Part shown: one piece after another, positions 33,859 to 44,909 of the stretch
How positions within the stretch are numbered: position 1 is the stretch's first letter
Layout of the letters: each line of letters begins with the position of its first letter
Origin: Azolla caroliniana
Taxonomy: Eukaryota > Polypodiophyta
DNA length: 64,000 nucleotides
Reading direction: 5' to 3'
NCBI GenBank assembly: GCA_043228905.1
Contig: JBHGNT010000015.1
Span: forward strand, 7,998,001 to 8,062,000
Notes under the pieces: model-generated
Databases searched by the model: none
The model's input: the letters and a program-made list of their open reading frames with translations, nothing else
Told to the model about the DNA's origin: nothing
Translations under genes and position numbers: made by a program

Positions 33859-33949
33859 TTCGGATGGAAGATGATCCGTCCGAAATTCCAATGTAAACAA
33901 AAGCACGACAACGCGAAGGTCGGGTCTACGACGGGAGAAGCACGTAATA

Positions 33950-34110
33950 CGGAGCACGTGGTACGGCGCAAAAAGAAGCACACATTATGGTACAAAAAGA
34001 AGCATGCACTACGGGGTAATACGAAGCATGCACTACGATGGAATACGAAGCATGCGCTACGGCGTAATACGAAGCATGCGCAACAGCGAGAAATAAAGCA
34101 TGCATTAAAG
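33950..34110 (+). repeat. About 24-bp tandem repeat downstream of Gypsy E gag
   Basis: Five to six imperfect copies of a unit like AATACGAAGCATGCACTACG occur. In the frame open from 33871 to 34203 they encode repeats of the type NTKHALR (KKHALRG, NTKHALRW, NTKHALRR, NTKHAQQR, EIKHALK). That frame runs into the Gypsy F LTR, so its natural end is unknown. It may be a small basic repeat protein or just a satellite-like spacer. Confidence 0.75.
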
Positions 34111-34161
34111 CCGCACAAGGACCTAACCACGAGCGCGTATTCGGAGGTCAACATCGACGCG

Positions 34162-34848
34162 TTGTCGTGGAGAAAACCGTCCCTAGGCGGAAACCAGGTA
34201 TAATGTGTGTAAACTGGCCCTTACACGTGGGCACAAGTTTTGTTGTACAGTACGCAGATAAGTACAAGTCGGCTAAGGTGAAATCCTAAGTACCACGCAT
34301 TCAGTAGGGAGACAATCGAGGCATATTCCTGTTCGAAAGGACAGGTAATAAACATGATGTAACGGGTGGTAACGACCTCCCTCCTTGGGCTCTAAAAGAG
34401 AGGGAGAGGTATTCACCAAAGGGATCACATTTTTTTGGGAGGACGAAGTGTTGTCGGACTAGAACCGAGCGCTTCTCCTCTCCCCTGTCGTCTCCATAAT
34501 CGTTTTGTGCAGGTTTCGGGAGGTTGACTCTGCTCCGCGGGATGCCCGAGTGCTCCCAGCAGAGCCTTCATCTCACGTTCTGTGTGTGTGTGTGTGTGTG
34601 CAGGCGTCGGAGCCCATCACTCGTCGGCTTGCCGGTTGTAACACCTTGATTTATATGTACATAAACATTCGTTCTGCCTCCATCTCGCATTCTGTAGCTA
34701 GTTGCAATTCCTGTGATTCTGTGGGTCTGTGCGCGGGTCTGTGAATTACATCGTTAGTCTCCTTCCCCTCCCCTCATTCGGTTATTTCTCATTCCGAGGC
34801 CCTGGTGGTCCCGCCTCGTTCTCCACGCACACGCGTAACAACGCGACA
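34162..34848 (+). repeat. Gypsy F 5' LTR (687 bp)
   Basis: It begins TTGTCGTGGAGAAAACC (the 3' copy begins TGTTGTGGAG) and ends ...ACAACGCGACA. It contains a promoter-like GGGCTCTAAAAGAGAGG (34387-34403; GGGCTATAAAAG in the 3' copy) and a (GT)n run at 34581-34600. The 3' copy has a slightly longer (GT)n at 47589-47611. Confidence 0.88.
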
Positions 34849-34865
34849 TATTTGGTGAACCCGGC

Positions 34866-35810
34866 ATGAATAGGCAGCAGAGGAATAGAAAGATGAGAGG
34901 GTCGGATCTTGCAAAAGCCATGGCTTCGGCTATGGATCGGATAGTGAGTGCGCGCAAAGGCACAAGCGCCCTCGATAGGGCTATTGAAGCGGTCGCTGGC
35001 ACGATAGGCCGGTTCGGTGGGAAGGACGCCACGAGCTATTTGGAGGCCTACTGAGCCGAAATAGTGATGAGGGACATCCCGGAGGACAGGTGACTGGTCG
35101 GATTCCCTTGAGTGGTGATGTCGGGCATCCACGCGGAGGTGCTTGAGGTACGGGCTGAGAGTCGGACCTGGGAAGAGTTTTAAGGTCGGCTCCTTGAAAA
35201 ATACGGCCTTGATGACGCGCTTCGGCTGTCGAAGCGAGACTTCATGGAATGGGTGGAGACCCCCGAAAAGGGGAGAAACGCGTCGGTGCTCCTTCGGGAG
35301 TTTAAAGAACGCTTCGCACGACTTTCGGCGCTGGACCGGACCGTGCTGGACACGAGTCGTGTCCTATTGTTCGTTAAATCGGTGGACGCAAGGGACCGGG
35401 AGCAAGTGGGCTTCCTGCTGGAGACCGATGAAGGCCTAACAACCGATTGGGCCGTGGTAAAGAGAGTCTATGGCCGTTTTGACAAACGGTGTGAGTGGGT
35501 CAATAAAGGCTTGACGAGGGCGGGTTTTGTTGTGACAAGGAAGGTCGAGGTACCCCCATCGACGCGAAGGGAAGAGACCCGAGACCAGCATGGTCAAAGG
35601 CTCGTCCGGAGGAGCGGCTCTAGAGGAGCTGACTCAGATGGTGAGGGACCTCCAGATCGCGCAAGCACGGAGGGATGGCGGCGAACAAGTCCGTGATCGA
35701 AGGCCTCCCGCTGGGAGCCAGTGCTTGTGGTGCGACGCGGTCCGCCACGCCCGAAAGGACTGCGGGGTCGGGTGCACGCTAGCGAGACCCGGAGGGCCCT
35801 GGATGTGAAT
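34866..35810 (+). pseudogene. Gypsy F gag
   Basis: Start MNRQQRNRKMRGSDL at 34866, with stops at 35052 and nearby. The core is FGGKDATSYLEAY, a FMEWVETPEKGRNASVLL block, then EFKERFARLSALDRTVLDTS and VLLFVKSVDARDREQV. It parallels Gypsy E gag residue blocks, so E and F share a gag lineage. Unlike E, F keeps a zinc knuckle CLWCDAVRHARKDC (about 35722-35763). GC-rich and decayed by several stops and shifts. Confidence 0.8.
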
Positions 35811-37844
35811 GTTGGACGAGGGGGTATGAAACGACTAATGGAAGAAGCGGCGGCTCGTCACACGGAGATCGTCCACTACTCGGCGTCGGCTAGAATCCGG
35901 GTCGAAAGCGATGAAGACCGGAAGATGAAGGAAGCCGGATTCTGGCCGGTGATGCTGGAAGGCCTCGCCAACGTAATGTTGAAGAAAGGGCGTAAATTCG
36001 AGCGGAGAGACAAGCACACGGAGTCGGTCTGGAGACTGAAGGAGGCGCTCGCCGCGGCACCGGCTCTCCGGAAAGTAGTTTACAGTAAGGAAGTCCCCAT
36101 TTACGTGACAAGGATATGCCCAAATCAAGTGCGAGCTATGGGGTATCGTTTCGGCAGTTAAGGCCAACAAGGACTATCTGATCGGGACGGAAGTGATCAT
36201 CGAGATGGACTGCCTACCGATTCTGGGTATGGTTTCCGGATGTGCGACTCTGGACCTGGAGATGCTTAGGTGGATCGCGTACATCAAGTCCCTAAACCCG
36301 AAGATACAACACATCTCTGGAAAGGATAACGCCATGGCCGATATGCTTTCAAGGGCGAGGTTCAGCGAGAGGACAACATGGTTTCGGATAACGAAGAAGT
36401 CGGCGAGGACTTCTTCGGGTCAGCTAACGTAACAACAAGAAAGGGGAGCACTCCGGCGCTTAACGAATTCGACGAGAGCAAGTACGACGGGGAGTGGCTC
36501 CAGATCAACGGGTTCTTGAAGACAATGACACTGGACGCGGCATGGACGAAGGAAGAGGCCAACCGGATTCGGACGAAAGCGTACCGATTCTTCCTACGGG
36601 ACGGGAGCATATGGAAGCATCCGAAGAAGAGAAACGACATCCCGCTCCGAGTGGTGGCGAAGAAAGAGGAACAAGAAGAATTGCTGACGATGTACCACGA
36701 GAGTCCCTGGGCCGGACACTGCGGGACATGGGCCACATTCGAGAAGCTAAAGGGGAAGTACTGGTGGTCGGGACTATACCGGGACATGCATCGGTTCGTG
36801 ACGACTTGCGAAAGCTGTCAGGTGCACTCCATAGTCCGACATTGGGACGAGCTTCACCCGACCTACCCTCCGACCGTCCACTTCAAGTGGATAGTGGATC
36901 TGGTGATGATGCCGATGGGGGTAGGGCAGATGCGGTATCTGGTGTTGGCTCAGGAGGACCTCACGAACCAGGTGGAGGGCTGAGCGTTGCAGAGCAAAAT
37001 GACCGCGTCCGTGTGCCGATTTCTTATCAAAGAAGTGGTATGCCGATATGGGTGCGTAGGTAAGATCATGGCCGACCGTGGGGAATTGGACGCGCAAGAG
37101 GCGGAAGAGCTGTTTGACCAGCTAGGAATTAAACTCTCGCTCACCACGGCGTACAATCCGGATGCTAACGGGAAGGTGGAGCGCGGACACGGGCCGATCG
37201 TCAAAGCGTTAGTACGGGCGTCTGGAGGCCAAGTAGGGAACTAGCCGCGGCTCTTACCCTACGCGTTGTGGGCTGACAGAACTACGCACAGTTCGGTAAC
37301 CAGGTTCATGCCGGTAGAGCTAATGTACGGGCAGAAGCTGATCATGCCAACGGAGCAAACAATCTCCTCATGGGCCACGATGGACTGGAACAACGAGATG
37401 AGTCGGGAAGAGTTGTTAGCGGCACGGATTCGACAGCTGGAACAAAGATTGGAGGACATGGACTGAGCCGCGAAGAAGCTACGGGTGGCGAGGGTAAAGA
37501 ACAAAGGACGGTTCGACCGGACTCACCGACTGAGACCAAAGAAGATCGAGGAAGGCGATTGGGTTCTACTGTATGACAACAGCCTCGACAACCAACATCG
37601 GGCAACGCGGAAGTTTTCAAGTAGGTGGTTCGGGCCTTATGCGGTGACGAGCACCAACGACAATGGGACCTACCATCTCGCAGAGCTCAACGGGACAAGG
37701 ATGGCAGTACCGGTGGCGGGGAAAAGGATCAAAGCCTTCAAAAAGTGGCATGAGGCTGAACTGGACCCGAACGACCTGGATAGCGACAACGACCGGCTCG
37801 GAACGGATCGGAAGATGAAGGAAGCGTGGGCCGGTCTTCTCTAG
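35811..37844 (+). pseudogene. Gypsy F RNase H and integrase remnant; protease and RT deleted
   Basis: After gag the sequence enters an unassigned patch and, near 36115, RNase H (CELWGIVSAVKANKDYLIGT, then IIEMDCLPILGM, then ISGKDNAMADMLSRA). Integrase follows: a zinc region with H..H (YHESPWAGHCGTW) and CESCQVH, and the catalytic residues in WIVDLVMMP, IMADRGELDAQ and NPDANGKVERGHG. After TGA codons at 36982, 37242 and 37464 comes a C-terminal SH3-like part (VKNKGRFDRTHRLRPKKIEE, SSRWFGPYAV). No aspartic protease or RT palm was found. Confidence 0.82.
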
Positions 37845-37898
37845 CAAAGAGTCTAATTTTGGCGCATACCGGTGGATGCGCGGTTAGGTGGGGGCGGA

Positions 37899-38181
37899 TG
37901 TTGTGGAGAAAACCGTCCCTAGGCGGAAACCGGGTATAACGTGCGTAAATTAGCCCTTACACGTGGGCACAAGTTTTGTTGTACAGTACTTAGATAGGTA
38001 CAAGTCGGCTGAGGTGAAATCCTAAGTACCACGCATTCAGTAGGGAGAAAATCGAGGCGTATCCCTGTCCAAAAGGACAGGTAATAAACATGATGTAACG
38101 GGTGGTAACGGCCTCCCTCCTTGGGCTATAAAAGAGAGGGAGAGGTATTCACCAAAGGGATCGCGGTTTTTTGGGAGGACG
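37899..38181 (+). repeat. Gypsy F 3' LTR, first part
   Basis: TGTTGTGGAGAAAACC starts after a GGTGGGGGCGGA purine tract (37887-37898). It matches the 5' LTR up to ...TTGGGAGGACG, where Gypsy G interrupts it. The last five bases GGACG (38177-38181) are duplicated at 47451-47455. Confidence 0.9.
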
Positions 38182-38590
38182 TGTTGACCGGTCAAAAGAG
38201 CAAGGACAAGTGGGAAGGTGGAGTCGGATCGGATAATAGGAAGTAAATAATAGTATAATTATTATTCGGAGGGACGGATCCGGTACAGTTGTACCGATCC
38301 GGATCCGGACCGATTCGGATGCCGGTTGCCTAAGCGCACCGATTGTAACCTTGCCGGATGCCTATAAAAGGATCCGATGATTTGTAAAGGCTGGACGGAA
38401 GTAATACAAAAGTAATTATTGCGTGTTTATCTGTATCTTTGTATTGTTTTACCGTCTGTGCTTAATTGTAATCATCTTACGCGTGTAACCTAGCATCCAA
38501 TCCTTACCACCCCTTTGGAGAAGTGTCGGATAGACACCTGTGTTGAGGCTAGTCCGGCCAGGCAGACAACACTATTTTGGCGACCACGAT
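38182..38590 (+). repeat. Gypsy G 5' LTR and primer binding site
   Basis: The LTR starts TG followed by the perfect palindrome TTGACCGGTCAA (38184-38195) and ends GCAGACAACA at 38571. A TATA-like CCTATAAAAGG lies at 38361-38371. The primer site TGGCGACCACGAT is at 38578-38590; the matching tRNA was not identified. Confidence 0.9.
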
Positions 38591-38623
38591 TCCTGCAAAG
38601 TGCAGAGGACAACCGGGGGATGG

Positions 38624-40582
38624 ATGTCTAGAACAAACGACGACCACATCACCGAACGAGGGAGACGATACACCGAACGAGAGCAACGACGGGAAGCCCT
38701 GCAGCAAGCCGTCGACGAGATCCGGCGAGATCGGTCATTCTCCAGAACTCTTCGGAGAGTCGCGGAAGAAGCACTGCAGTTCCGGGTCCTGCAAGTCCCC
38801 GATGAAGGCAGTAGCATAACAAGCTTGCAAGAGGCGGAAACGATACTACAGACGCTCGCCGGGGGCGACGGGGACTCGGAAGCATTCGCAACACTTGAGG
38901 CGGAGGCGGAAAGCGACGGAAGCGTTGCGTCCCGGTATAAAAGCAGCCACGACACACCAAACGACCCGGGGGAAGAGGGGTCGGAAGACTCAGTAACACT
39001 GGAGCCAGAGGAAGAAATAACCTTGGAGTTCGGTGACCGGCAATCGCCGAGGGAGGCTGACCAGATACCGACAACACCCGCGAAGGAACCGAAGGAGCAG
39101 ATACCGACAACACCCGCGGAGAAACCAAAGGACCGGACACCGGCAACACCCGCGGAGGAACTGAAGGAGCGGATACTGGCACCAACCGCGGAGGAACCAA
39201 AGGTTCTCACACCAACGCCAACAGCGGACAGAGAGCGGAGAAAGCAGGAGAGTCAGTTGGACGACACGATGACGTACCCATACCCAAAGTACCGGGATGA
39301 GCCCGACGCGGAGGCACACGTGTACGCATTCCTCCAAACATGGGAAGCCAACCATGTCTCCCAAAGACTGACGAAGCCCGAAGCCGAACGATCCAAAGTC
39401 GCCGAATTCGGCATGACCTTAGAAGGACCTGCTGCCCGATGGCACGCAAAGCACTTACTGGGTAGCTTTGCCACATTCAATGCCTTGAAGGCCAAATTCC
39501 TCAGGCTTTTTCACAGACAAGTTGAGCAAAGGGAATTGGTCGGGCAGTTCTACACCACCCGGCAGGAAGAGAACGAGATTGTGCCACAATTCATCATTCG
39601 GTTTCAGACCCTGCACAGCCAACTGACGAGAGCACCACCCGAAGACGAAGCCAAAGCAGTCTTTTTGGCCGCGCTGAAAGAGCCACTTCGAACAATGTGC
39701 GGAGTCCTTGATTTCCGCACCAGCACAATGGACCAGGTTATTGATTGGGTCTTAAAAATGGACAAGACTAGCTCCTTCTTGTCGATGGGGATGTTACACC
39801 GGGCACTCCCGAAGGAGGAAGACCTGAGGTTCCGACAGGCTTTACAATGCACAACATGCCTAAATTCGGGCCACTCAACGGTAGACTGCACCCTGCGGAC
39901 ACAATGTATGATCTGCAACTCTCGAGCCCATACAACGGACCAATGCGAATATAACCTGTTAAATCGGCAGGCAGCACCGGTTCGACACATAGAACCGCGC
40001 AATCAGAACCCGGATGAGGATCGATTCCGGAGAGACGACCGCTACCAACGCGAACGCGGTAACAAATACGCTGATAGAAGACGTGATAACTATGACCGAG
40101 AGGAGAAACGCAGAGATAGCTACCCCCGGGACCGGTACGACCGAGACGAATCCCCGGAATACGAACGACGCAGAGAAGAGAGGCGACAAGGGAACCGAAA
40201 TTTCCGACGGAATCAGAAGCATGGATTTTTCCGAAGAGAGGAACATCGGGAGGCAGCAAGGAATGACAACCCGGTATCGGTACCGGATAACCGAAAAACC
40301 GAAGACGACCGCCGAAGTATACCCACCCTCCAAACCGGGGACAAAGGAGAAACGAGCAACAATCACAAGGTATACTGTTATTACTGCCGTAAGGAGGGCC
40401 ATTATAGTAACCAATGCCCAAGCAAAACCAATGACAAGCAGCCGGCAGTCAACATGGTTACAGCCGAAATAACAGAAGTACAGCAGGTCACAACCCGGTC
40501 AAAGGGAAAGACCGCCGAGTGGGAAGCCCAGGAGGCAATCAGAAAACAAGCGGCGCAATGGATCAAGGAGGCCAATGAATAG
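38624..40582 (+). CDS. Gypsy G gag with three zinc knuckles
   Basis: The frame is open from inside the LTR; I place the start at ATG 38624 (MSRTNDDHITERGRR), the first Met after the primer site, giving 652 aa. The N-terminal part is acidic, with a 14-15-residue repeat of the type TTPAxEPKEx (about 39060-39215). The retrotransposon capsid domain follows (MTYPYPKYRDEPDAEAHVYA, SKVAEFGMTLEGPAARWHAK, FLRLFHRQVEQRELVGQFY). Three CCHC motifs are present: CTTCLNSGHSTVDC and CMICNSRAHTTDQC in tandem, and CYYCRKEGHYSNQC after a long Arg/Asp/Glu-rich linker. It forms the particle shell and packages the RNA. No internal stop, so this gag appears intact. Confidence 0.92.
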   Translation: MSRTNDDHITERGRRYTEREQRREALQQAVDEIRRDRSFSRTLRRVAEEALQFRVLQVPDEGSSITSLQEAETILQTLAGGDGDSEAFATLEAEAESDGSVASRYKSSHDTPNDPGEEGSEDSVTLEPEEEITLEFGDRQSPREADQIPTTPAKEPKEQIPTTPAEKPKDRTPATPAEELKERILAPTAEEPKVLTPTPTADRERRKQESQLDDTMTYPYPKYRDEPDAEAHVYAFLQTWEANHVSQRLTKPEAERSKVAEFGMTLEGPAARWHAKHLLGSFATFNALKAKFLRLFHRQVEQRELVGQFYTTRQEENEIVPQFIIRFQTLHSQLTRAPPEDEAKAVFLAALKEPLRTMCGVLDFRTSTMDQVIDWVLKMDKTSSFLSMGMLHRALPKEEDLRFRQALQCTTCLNSGHSTVDCTLRTQCMICNSRAHTTDQCEYNLLNRQAAPVRHIEPRNQNPDEDRFRRDDRYQRERGNKYADRRRDNYDREEKRRDSYPRDRYDRDESPEYERRREERRQGNRNFRRNQKHGFFRREEHREAARNDNPVSVPDNRKTEDDRRSIPTLQTGDKGETSNNHKVYCYYCRKEGHYSNQCPSKTNDKQPAVNMVTAEITEVQQVTTRSKGKTAEWEAQEAIRKQAAQWIKEANE

Positions 40583-40609
40583 AATGCGGCAGAAGTAAGA
40601 GACCAAAAT

Positions 40610-41608
40610 ATGCCAAAAGACGAAGAAATCACACAGCCAGGAGAAAACCCGACGTGGCAAGCGCTACAGGACTGTCAAATCGTGCTGCCGTTAGCACGGC
40701 TACTACAGTTGGTGCCACGGTTTACGATAGACTTACAGGCATCCGTGAGCAAACCGAAGCCGACGCCAGCACCGGCATTCTTCTCCAACCCGGAGGAAGG
40801 ACCAGCTGTGGTCGATACAAGTAGCCCGGCGATCACGGCAATCGTGAAAGGAAAGGAAATTGTTGGAACGATTATTGACGGAGGCTCCGGGGTAAATGTC
40901 ATCAGCCGACAGACATGCGACAACCTGGGCATCCGGGAATGGGAACCATGCCCCTTTTGGTTACGCATGGCGGACACCAGCTCAGTCCGACCGACCGGGC
41001 TTATCCGGGATTTGGAAGTAACAATCGGAGGCCACGTATTCCGGATATCGGCCGTGGTGCTGCAGCTGAATGTACAAGGCGTGTACCCCCTACTGTTAGG
41101 ACGACCATGGCTGCGAACGGCGCATATCAAGCAGAACTGGCAAAAGAACATGATCACATTCCGGCGAGGGAAAACAAAGGTACGAGTAACAACGCAACCA
41201 CGGGTGATCACCAGTAAGGAAGCAACTCCATTGTATGCGGAAAGCATCAACATGTTGGAGGGATTACCAGACGAGGAAGTCGATCGGTACCTCGAGGAAC
41301 ACCCACGAATCGTCCCACTATTTGAGGTGGATATCACGGCGGTAGTAGAACCGTACATCACGACGCCGGACGAACCGGACCAAGCGGCGATCCGGGAACT
41401 GCGACAAGCGCAGGAATCCCAAGAGAGGGAAATGACGATATCCCAGAGGGTAAAAGCATCCCAACTAGAGGAGGTGGACCTCGGCACAACAAACAAGCCC
41501 CAACCGGTAAATGTCGCAAAGGAATTGCCGAAGGAAGAAAAGAAGGCAATGGTAGCATTATTAACAGACTTCAAGGATGTGTTCGCGTGGTCGTACGAAG
41601 ACATGTGA
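40610..41608 (+). CDS. Gypsy G aspartic protease and start of pol
   Basis: A 332-aa frame 28 bp downstream of gag. The retropepsin core is visible as IVKGKEIVGTIIDGGSGVNV, with the DGG variant of the active-site D-(S/T)-G that plant Gypsy elements often have. VYPLLLGRPWLR follows. The frame then gives the RT-leading sequence KAMVALLTDFKDVFAWSYED and stops at TGA 41606-41608, just before GLDPQLYQHQIHLS. The next frame continues at once, so the TGA is likely a single nonsense change in an otherwise fused pol. Confidence 0.88.
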   Translation: MPKDEEITQPGENPTWQALQDCQIVLPLARLLQLVPRFTIDLQASVSKPKPTPAPAFFSNPEEGPAVVDTSSPAITAIVKGKEIVGTIIDGGSGVNVISRQTCDNLGIREWEPCPFWLRMADTSSVRPTGLIRDLEVTIGGHVFRISAVVLQLNVQGVYPLLLGRPWLRTAHIKQNWQKNMITFRRGKTKVRVTTQPRVITSKEATPLYAESINMLEGLPDEEVDRYLEEHPRIVPLFEVDITAVVEPYITTPDEPDQAAIRELRQAQESQEREMTISQRVKASQLEEVDLGTTNKPQPVNVAKELPKEEKKAMVALLTDFKDVFAWSYEDM

Positions 41609-44507
41609 GGGCTGGACCCCCAGCTCTATCAGCACCAAATTCACCTAAGTACGGACGCGAAACCGATCGCTCAACGCAGGTACCGGATTAATCCGAATTA
41701 TGCGGCGAAGGTGGAGGAGATTGATAAGCTCCTCCGGGTCGGATTTATCCAACCGGTCAAGCAGGCAACCTGGCTGAGGCCGATAGTGGTGGTCCCGAAA
41801 AAGAACGGCAAAATCCGGGTATGCGTGGACTACCGCAAACTAAATGCCGCAACAGTGACCGATGCGTTTCCACTACCATTTACGAACGGGGTGTTAGATG
41901 CGGTAGCCGGCCACGAAGTTTACAACTTCCTGGATGGATTTAGCGGCTACAACCAAATACGAATGAACCCGGCCGACCAGGAGAAGACAACGTTCGTTAC
42001 GGAATGGGGAGTGTTCGTCGTGGTCGTGATGATGTTCGGACTAAAGACGGCCCCAACGACCTTTCAAAGGATAATAATGGAAATTTTCGGGGAATATATC
42101 CCCGGTTTTATGCAGGCCTTCCTTGACGATTTCGCGGTCTACAGCCGGCACGGAGAGCATCTCGATCACCTCCGGCTGTGCTTGGAGAAGTGCCGCGAGT
42201 ACCGGTTGAGTCTGAACCTGGCCAAGTGCGTCTTTGGAGTGGCAAGCGGCAACTTACTAGGGCACGTGGTGAGTAAGGAAGGAATCGCGGTACATCCGGA
42301 TAAAGTAAAGGCGATTCTCGAGGCACCAACACCAAATAACGCAAAGGCTTTAAGCCGGTTCCTGGGCCAAATAAGTGGCATAGCCGGATGATACGGCACC
42401 TCGCAGACTTCGCTACACCATTGCATACCGTCGTACACAGGGTACCCTTCCTATGGGCGGAGACGGAGGAGGAAGCCTACCAAGCGTTGAGGTTATGCTG
42501 TCGCAAGCTCCGGTGGTGCAACCGCCGGATTGGAGTAAAAGCTTTCACGTCTTCGTCGACGCGTCGGACGTAGCAATCGGCAGCGTTCTGATGCAACTCA
42601 CGGAGCCGAAATGGTACCGACCGGTGTACTACGCAAGCCGGAAACTCTCAAAAGCCGAACGGAACTACTCTACGACGGAACGCGAGGCATTAGGAATGGT
42701 GTATAGTGTCACAAAGTACAGGCACTATCTGCTCGGAAGGAAGTTTTCCTTCCATGTCGACCATTCGGCACTACTCTACCTGGTCTCGAAGGCATCCCTG
42801 ACGGGAAAAATTGCACGATGGACACTGCTGTTACAGGAATTTGAATTCGACATTTTCCACCGACCCGGGGCGCAGCATGCGGTAGCGGACTACCTAAGCA
42901 GACTCGAATCCGGAGAAGCAGGGGACGGCGTCCAGGATGAGTTCCCCGACGCCGAGTTGTTCTGGATCACGACGAAACCGGCAACGGATGCAACGGTAGC
43001 CGATGAAGACACGTGGCTAACTGAGATGCATCAGTTCCTGAGCACCGGAGTACCCCCAGAGAACATGGACCGCGATGAAAGGAAAAGGGTAGCAGTAAGA
43101 AGCAGACATTTTTGCTTGGTTGGAGACACCCTCTATCACAAGGGGGCAGATGGCATCTGGAGACGAGCAGTGCGGAGCGATGAGAAGGATCTATTCCTCA
43201 GGGAAGCCCACTATGGAATTGCCGGCGGGCATTATGCCGGCGACGCAACCGCTCGGAAAATATGGCAGAGCGGACTGTGGTGGCCCACCACTCTAAAAGA
43301 TGCCGTGAAGTATAGCAGAGAATGCGATTTGTGTCAACAACTGGGCCAACTCACGGAGCAGGCCCGGATGCCACACCACCCGGTCTTGCCATTGGAACCG
43401 TTTCAAAAGTGGGGTTTGGACTTTGTCGGTCCCTTCAAGCCACCGGCAATGCGAACCGGAAATCGGTATGTCATAGTGGCGACCGACTATTGCACCAAAT
43501 GGGTAGAAGCGAAGGCCTTACGGGACAACACGGCCGCGTCCACGACAAAGTTCCTATACGAGTGCATATGGTGCCGGTATGGATGCCCGATCGAGCTTAT
43601 AAGTGACCAAGGAGGACACTTTCTCGGGCAGGTAGTAGAAAGCCTGACGTCATTTTACGCGGTGGTACATAAAAGGAGTACTCCCTACTACCCTCAAGCC
43701 AATGGACTAGTGGAATCGACGAACAAAACTCTGCAGAACATCCTACGAAAAATCGTCAACGAGAACCGGACCGACTGGGATACGAAATTGCAGAGCGCGT
43801 TATGGGCGTACCGAACAACGTACAAAACCAGCATCCGGACAACCCCATTCCGACTAGCATTCAGTTTAGAAGCGGTCATGCCGGTAGAGTTCCAGATCCC
43901 CAGCTTACAGATCCAGGTAAAGGAGCGCTTAAGTGAGAAGGAGTCCGAACGAATCCGGTTGGCGACGTTGTTGGAATTAGAAGAAAACCGAATAGCCAGC
44001 TTACTACAACTCGAACTGGAGCAAAGGAGGAGAAAAGCTTTCGTGGACCGACACCGGCGTGGCAACGAAAAGGAGTTCGAAGTCGGGAAACCGGTGCTAC
44101 TGTTCCAGACACGGATGGGGAACATGTCGGGAAAGTTGCGGTTTCGGTGGACCGGACCGTTCTGGATCACCAAAGAGGACAATGGGTCGTATCAGCTCGA
44201 CACGTTGTCTGGAGAAGTCATCGGTAAGTGGGCAAATGGGTTTTGGCTAAAGCCGTATAAGGGAAATATGCCAGCCAACCCGTTCAAGCAAAACCCGGAA
44301 ATCCGGCACGATGAGGAACCGACACCGACAGACGCTGCTGCAGATATCCGGACCGAGGAAGAACCGACACCGACAGACGCTGCTGCAGATATCTGGACCG
44401 AGGAAGAACCGACACCGATACTGACAAAGACTATCCCGGAAAACCGACAGAAGGATCCGGTATCAGCGCGAACCAACCCGAACAAATCGGGGGGGACCAG
44501 AAAATGA
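41609..44507 (+). pseudogene. Gypsy G RT, RNase H and integrase (two frameshifts)
   Basis: RT (41609-42391) has PKKNGKIRVCVDYRKLN, FLDGFSGYNQIRM, KTAPTTFQRIIME and the catalytic box as FLDDF (usual Y-x-DD). The frame shifts near 42385 and again near 42480. It then runs open to 44507 through RNase H (FHVFVDASDVAIGSVLMQL, STTEREALGMVYSV, ADYLSRLESGE) and integrase, with a zinc region (AHYGIAGGHYAG, CDLCQQLG) and a DDE core (WGLDFVGPF, LISDQGGHF, PQANGLVESTNK). A C-terminal FRWTGPFWI fold follows. The tail has two exact 45-bp repeats (PTPTDAAADI, 44326-44415). Spliced, programmed or mutational causes for the shifts cannot be told apart here. Confidence 0.9.
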
Positions 44508-44909
44508 CGTGGTCCAAACAAACCGAAAAAAAAAAAAAAATCAGAGTAATGATGGGGAGATCACAAGAGGTGGGAGCGCCACCAGGCAACGAAGAGGCGC
44601 CATGCAGTAAAGGAGGATGTGCGAGTACTTGCTATTTAAAGCATGGAACGTGGGCACCGACATACGAGGTATTACTCACACGCGGCAAGCAAGAAAGGAC
44701 ATACTAATTATGACGGGAGATAGACATGCACGGGAAACGAAAAAGGGCGGCTCGAAGCAAAAGCCACTATATAAGACACAGGTCTGCGAAGGACTTACTT
44801 TTTACGAATTTTCCTACACACAGGCGCAGAAGCACAGAAGAGCGATCCGACGCACAGCGCACACACATCCTGATCCCGAACAACAGACAGCAGAAGAAAA
44901 TTCGAACCA
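44508..44909 (+). promoter_or_regulatory. Gypsy G spacer between pol and ORF3 with TATA-like box
   Basis: 400 bp with no convincing coding frame. A poly-A run at 44526-44539 follows pol. CACTATATAAGACACAGG at 44764-44781 would place a start of transcription about 110 bp upstream of the ORF3 ATG. That is compatible with an internal promoter for ORF3, but unproven. Confidence 0.4.

Noticed and set aside
34000-34110. CRISPR-like array
   Set aside because: The 24-bp units are contiguous without unique spacers and lie in a plant retroelement.
38540-38623. Using the upstream Met at 38540 as gag start
   Set aside because: It lies inside the 5' LTR, before the primer site; the first Met after the primer site is at 38624.
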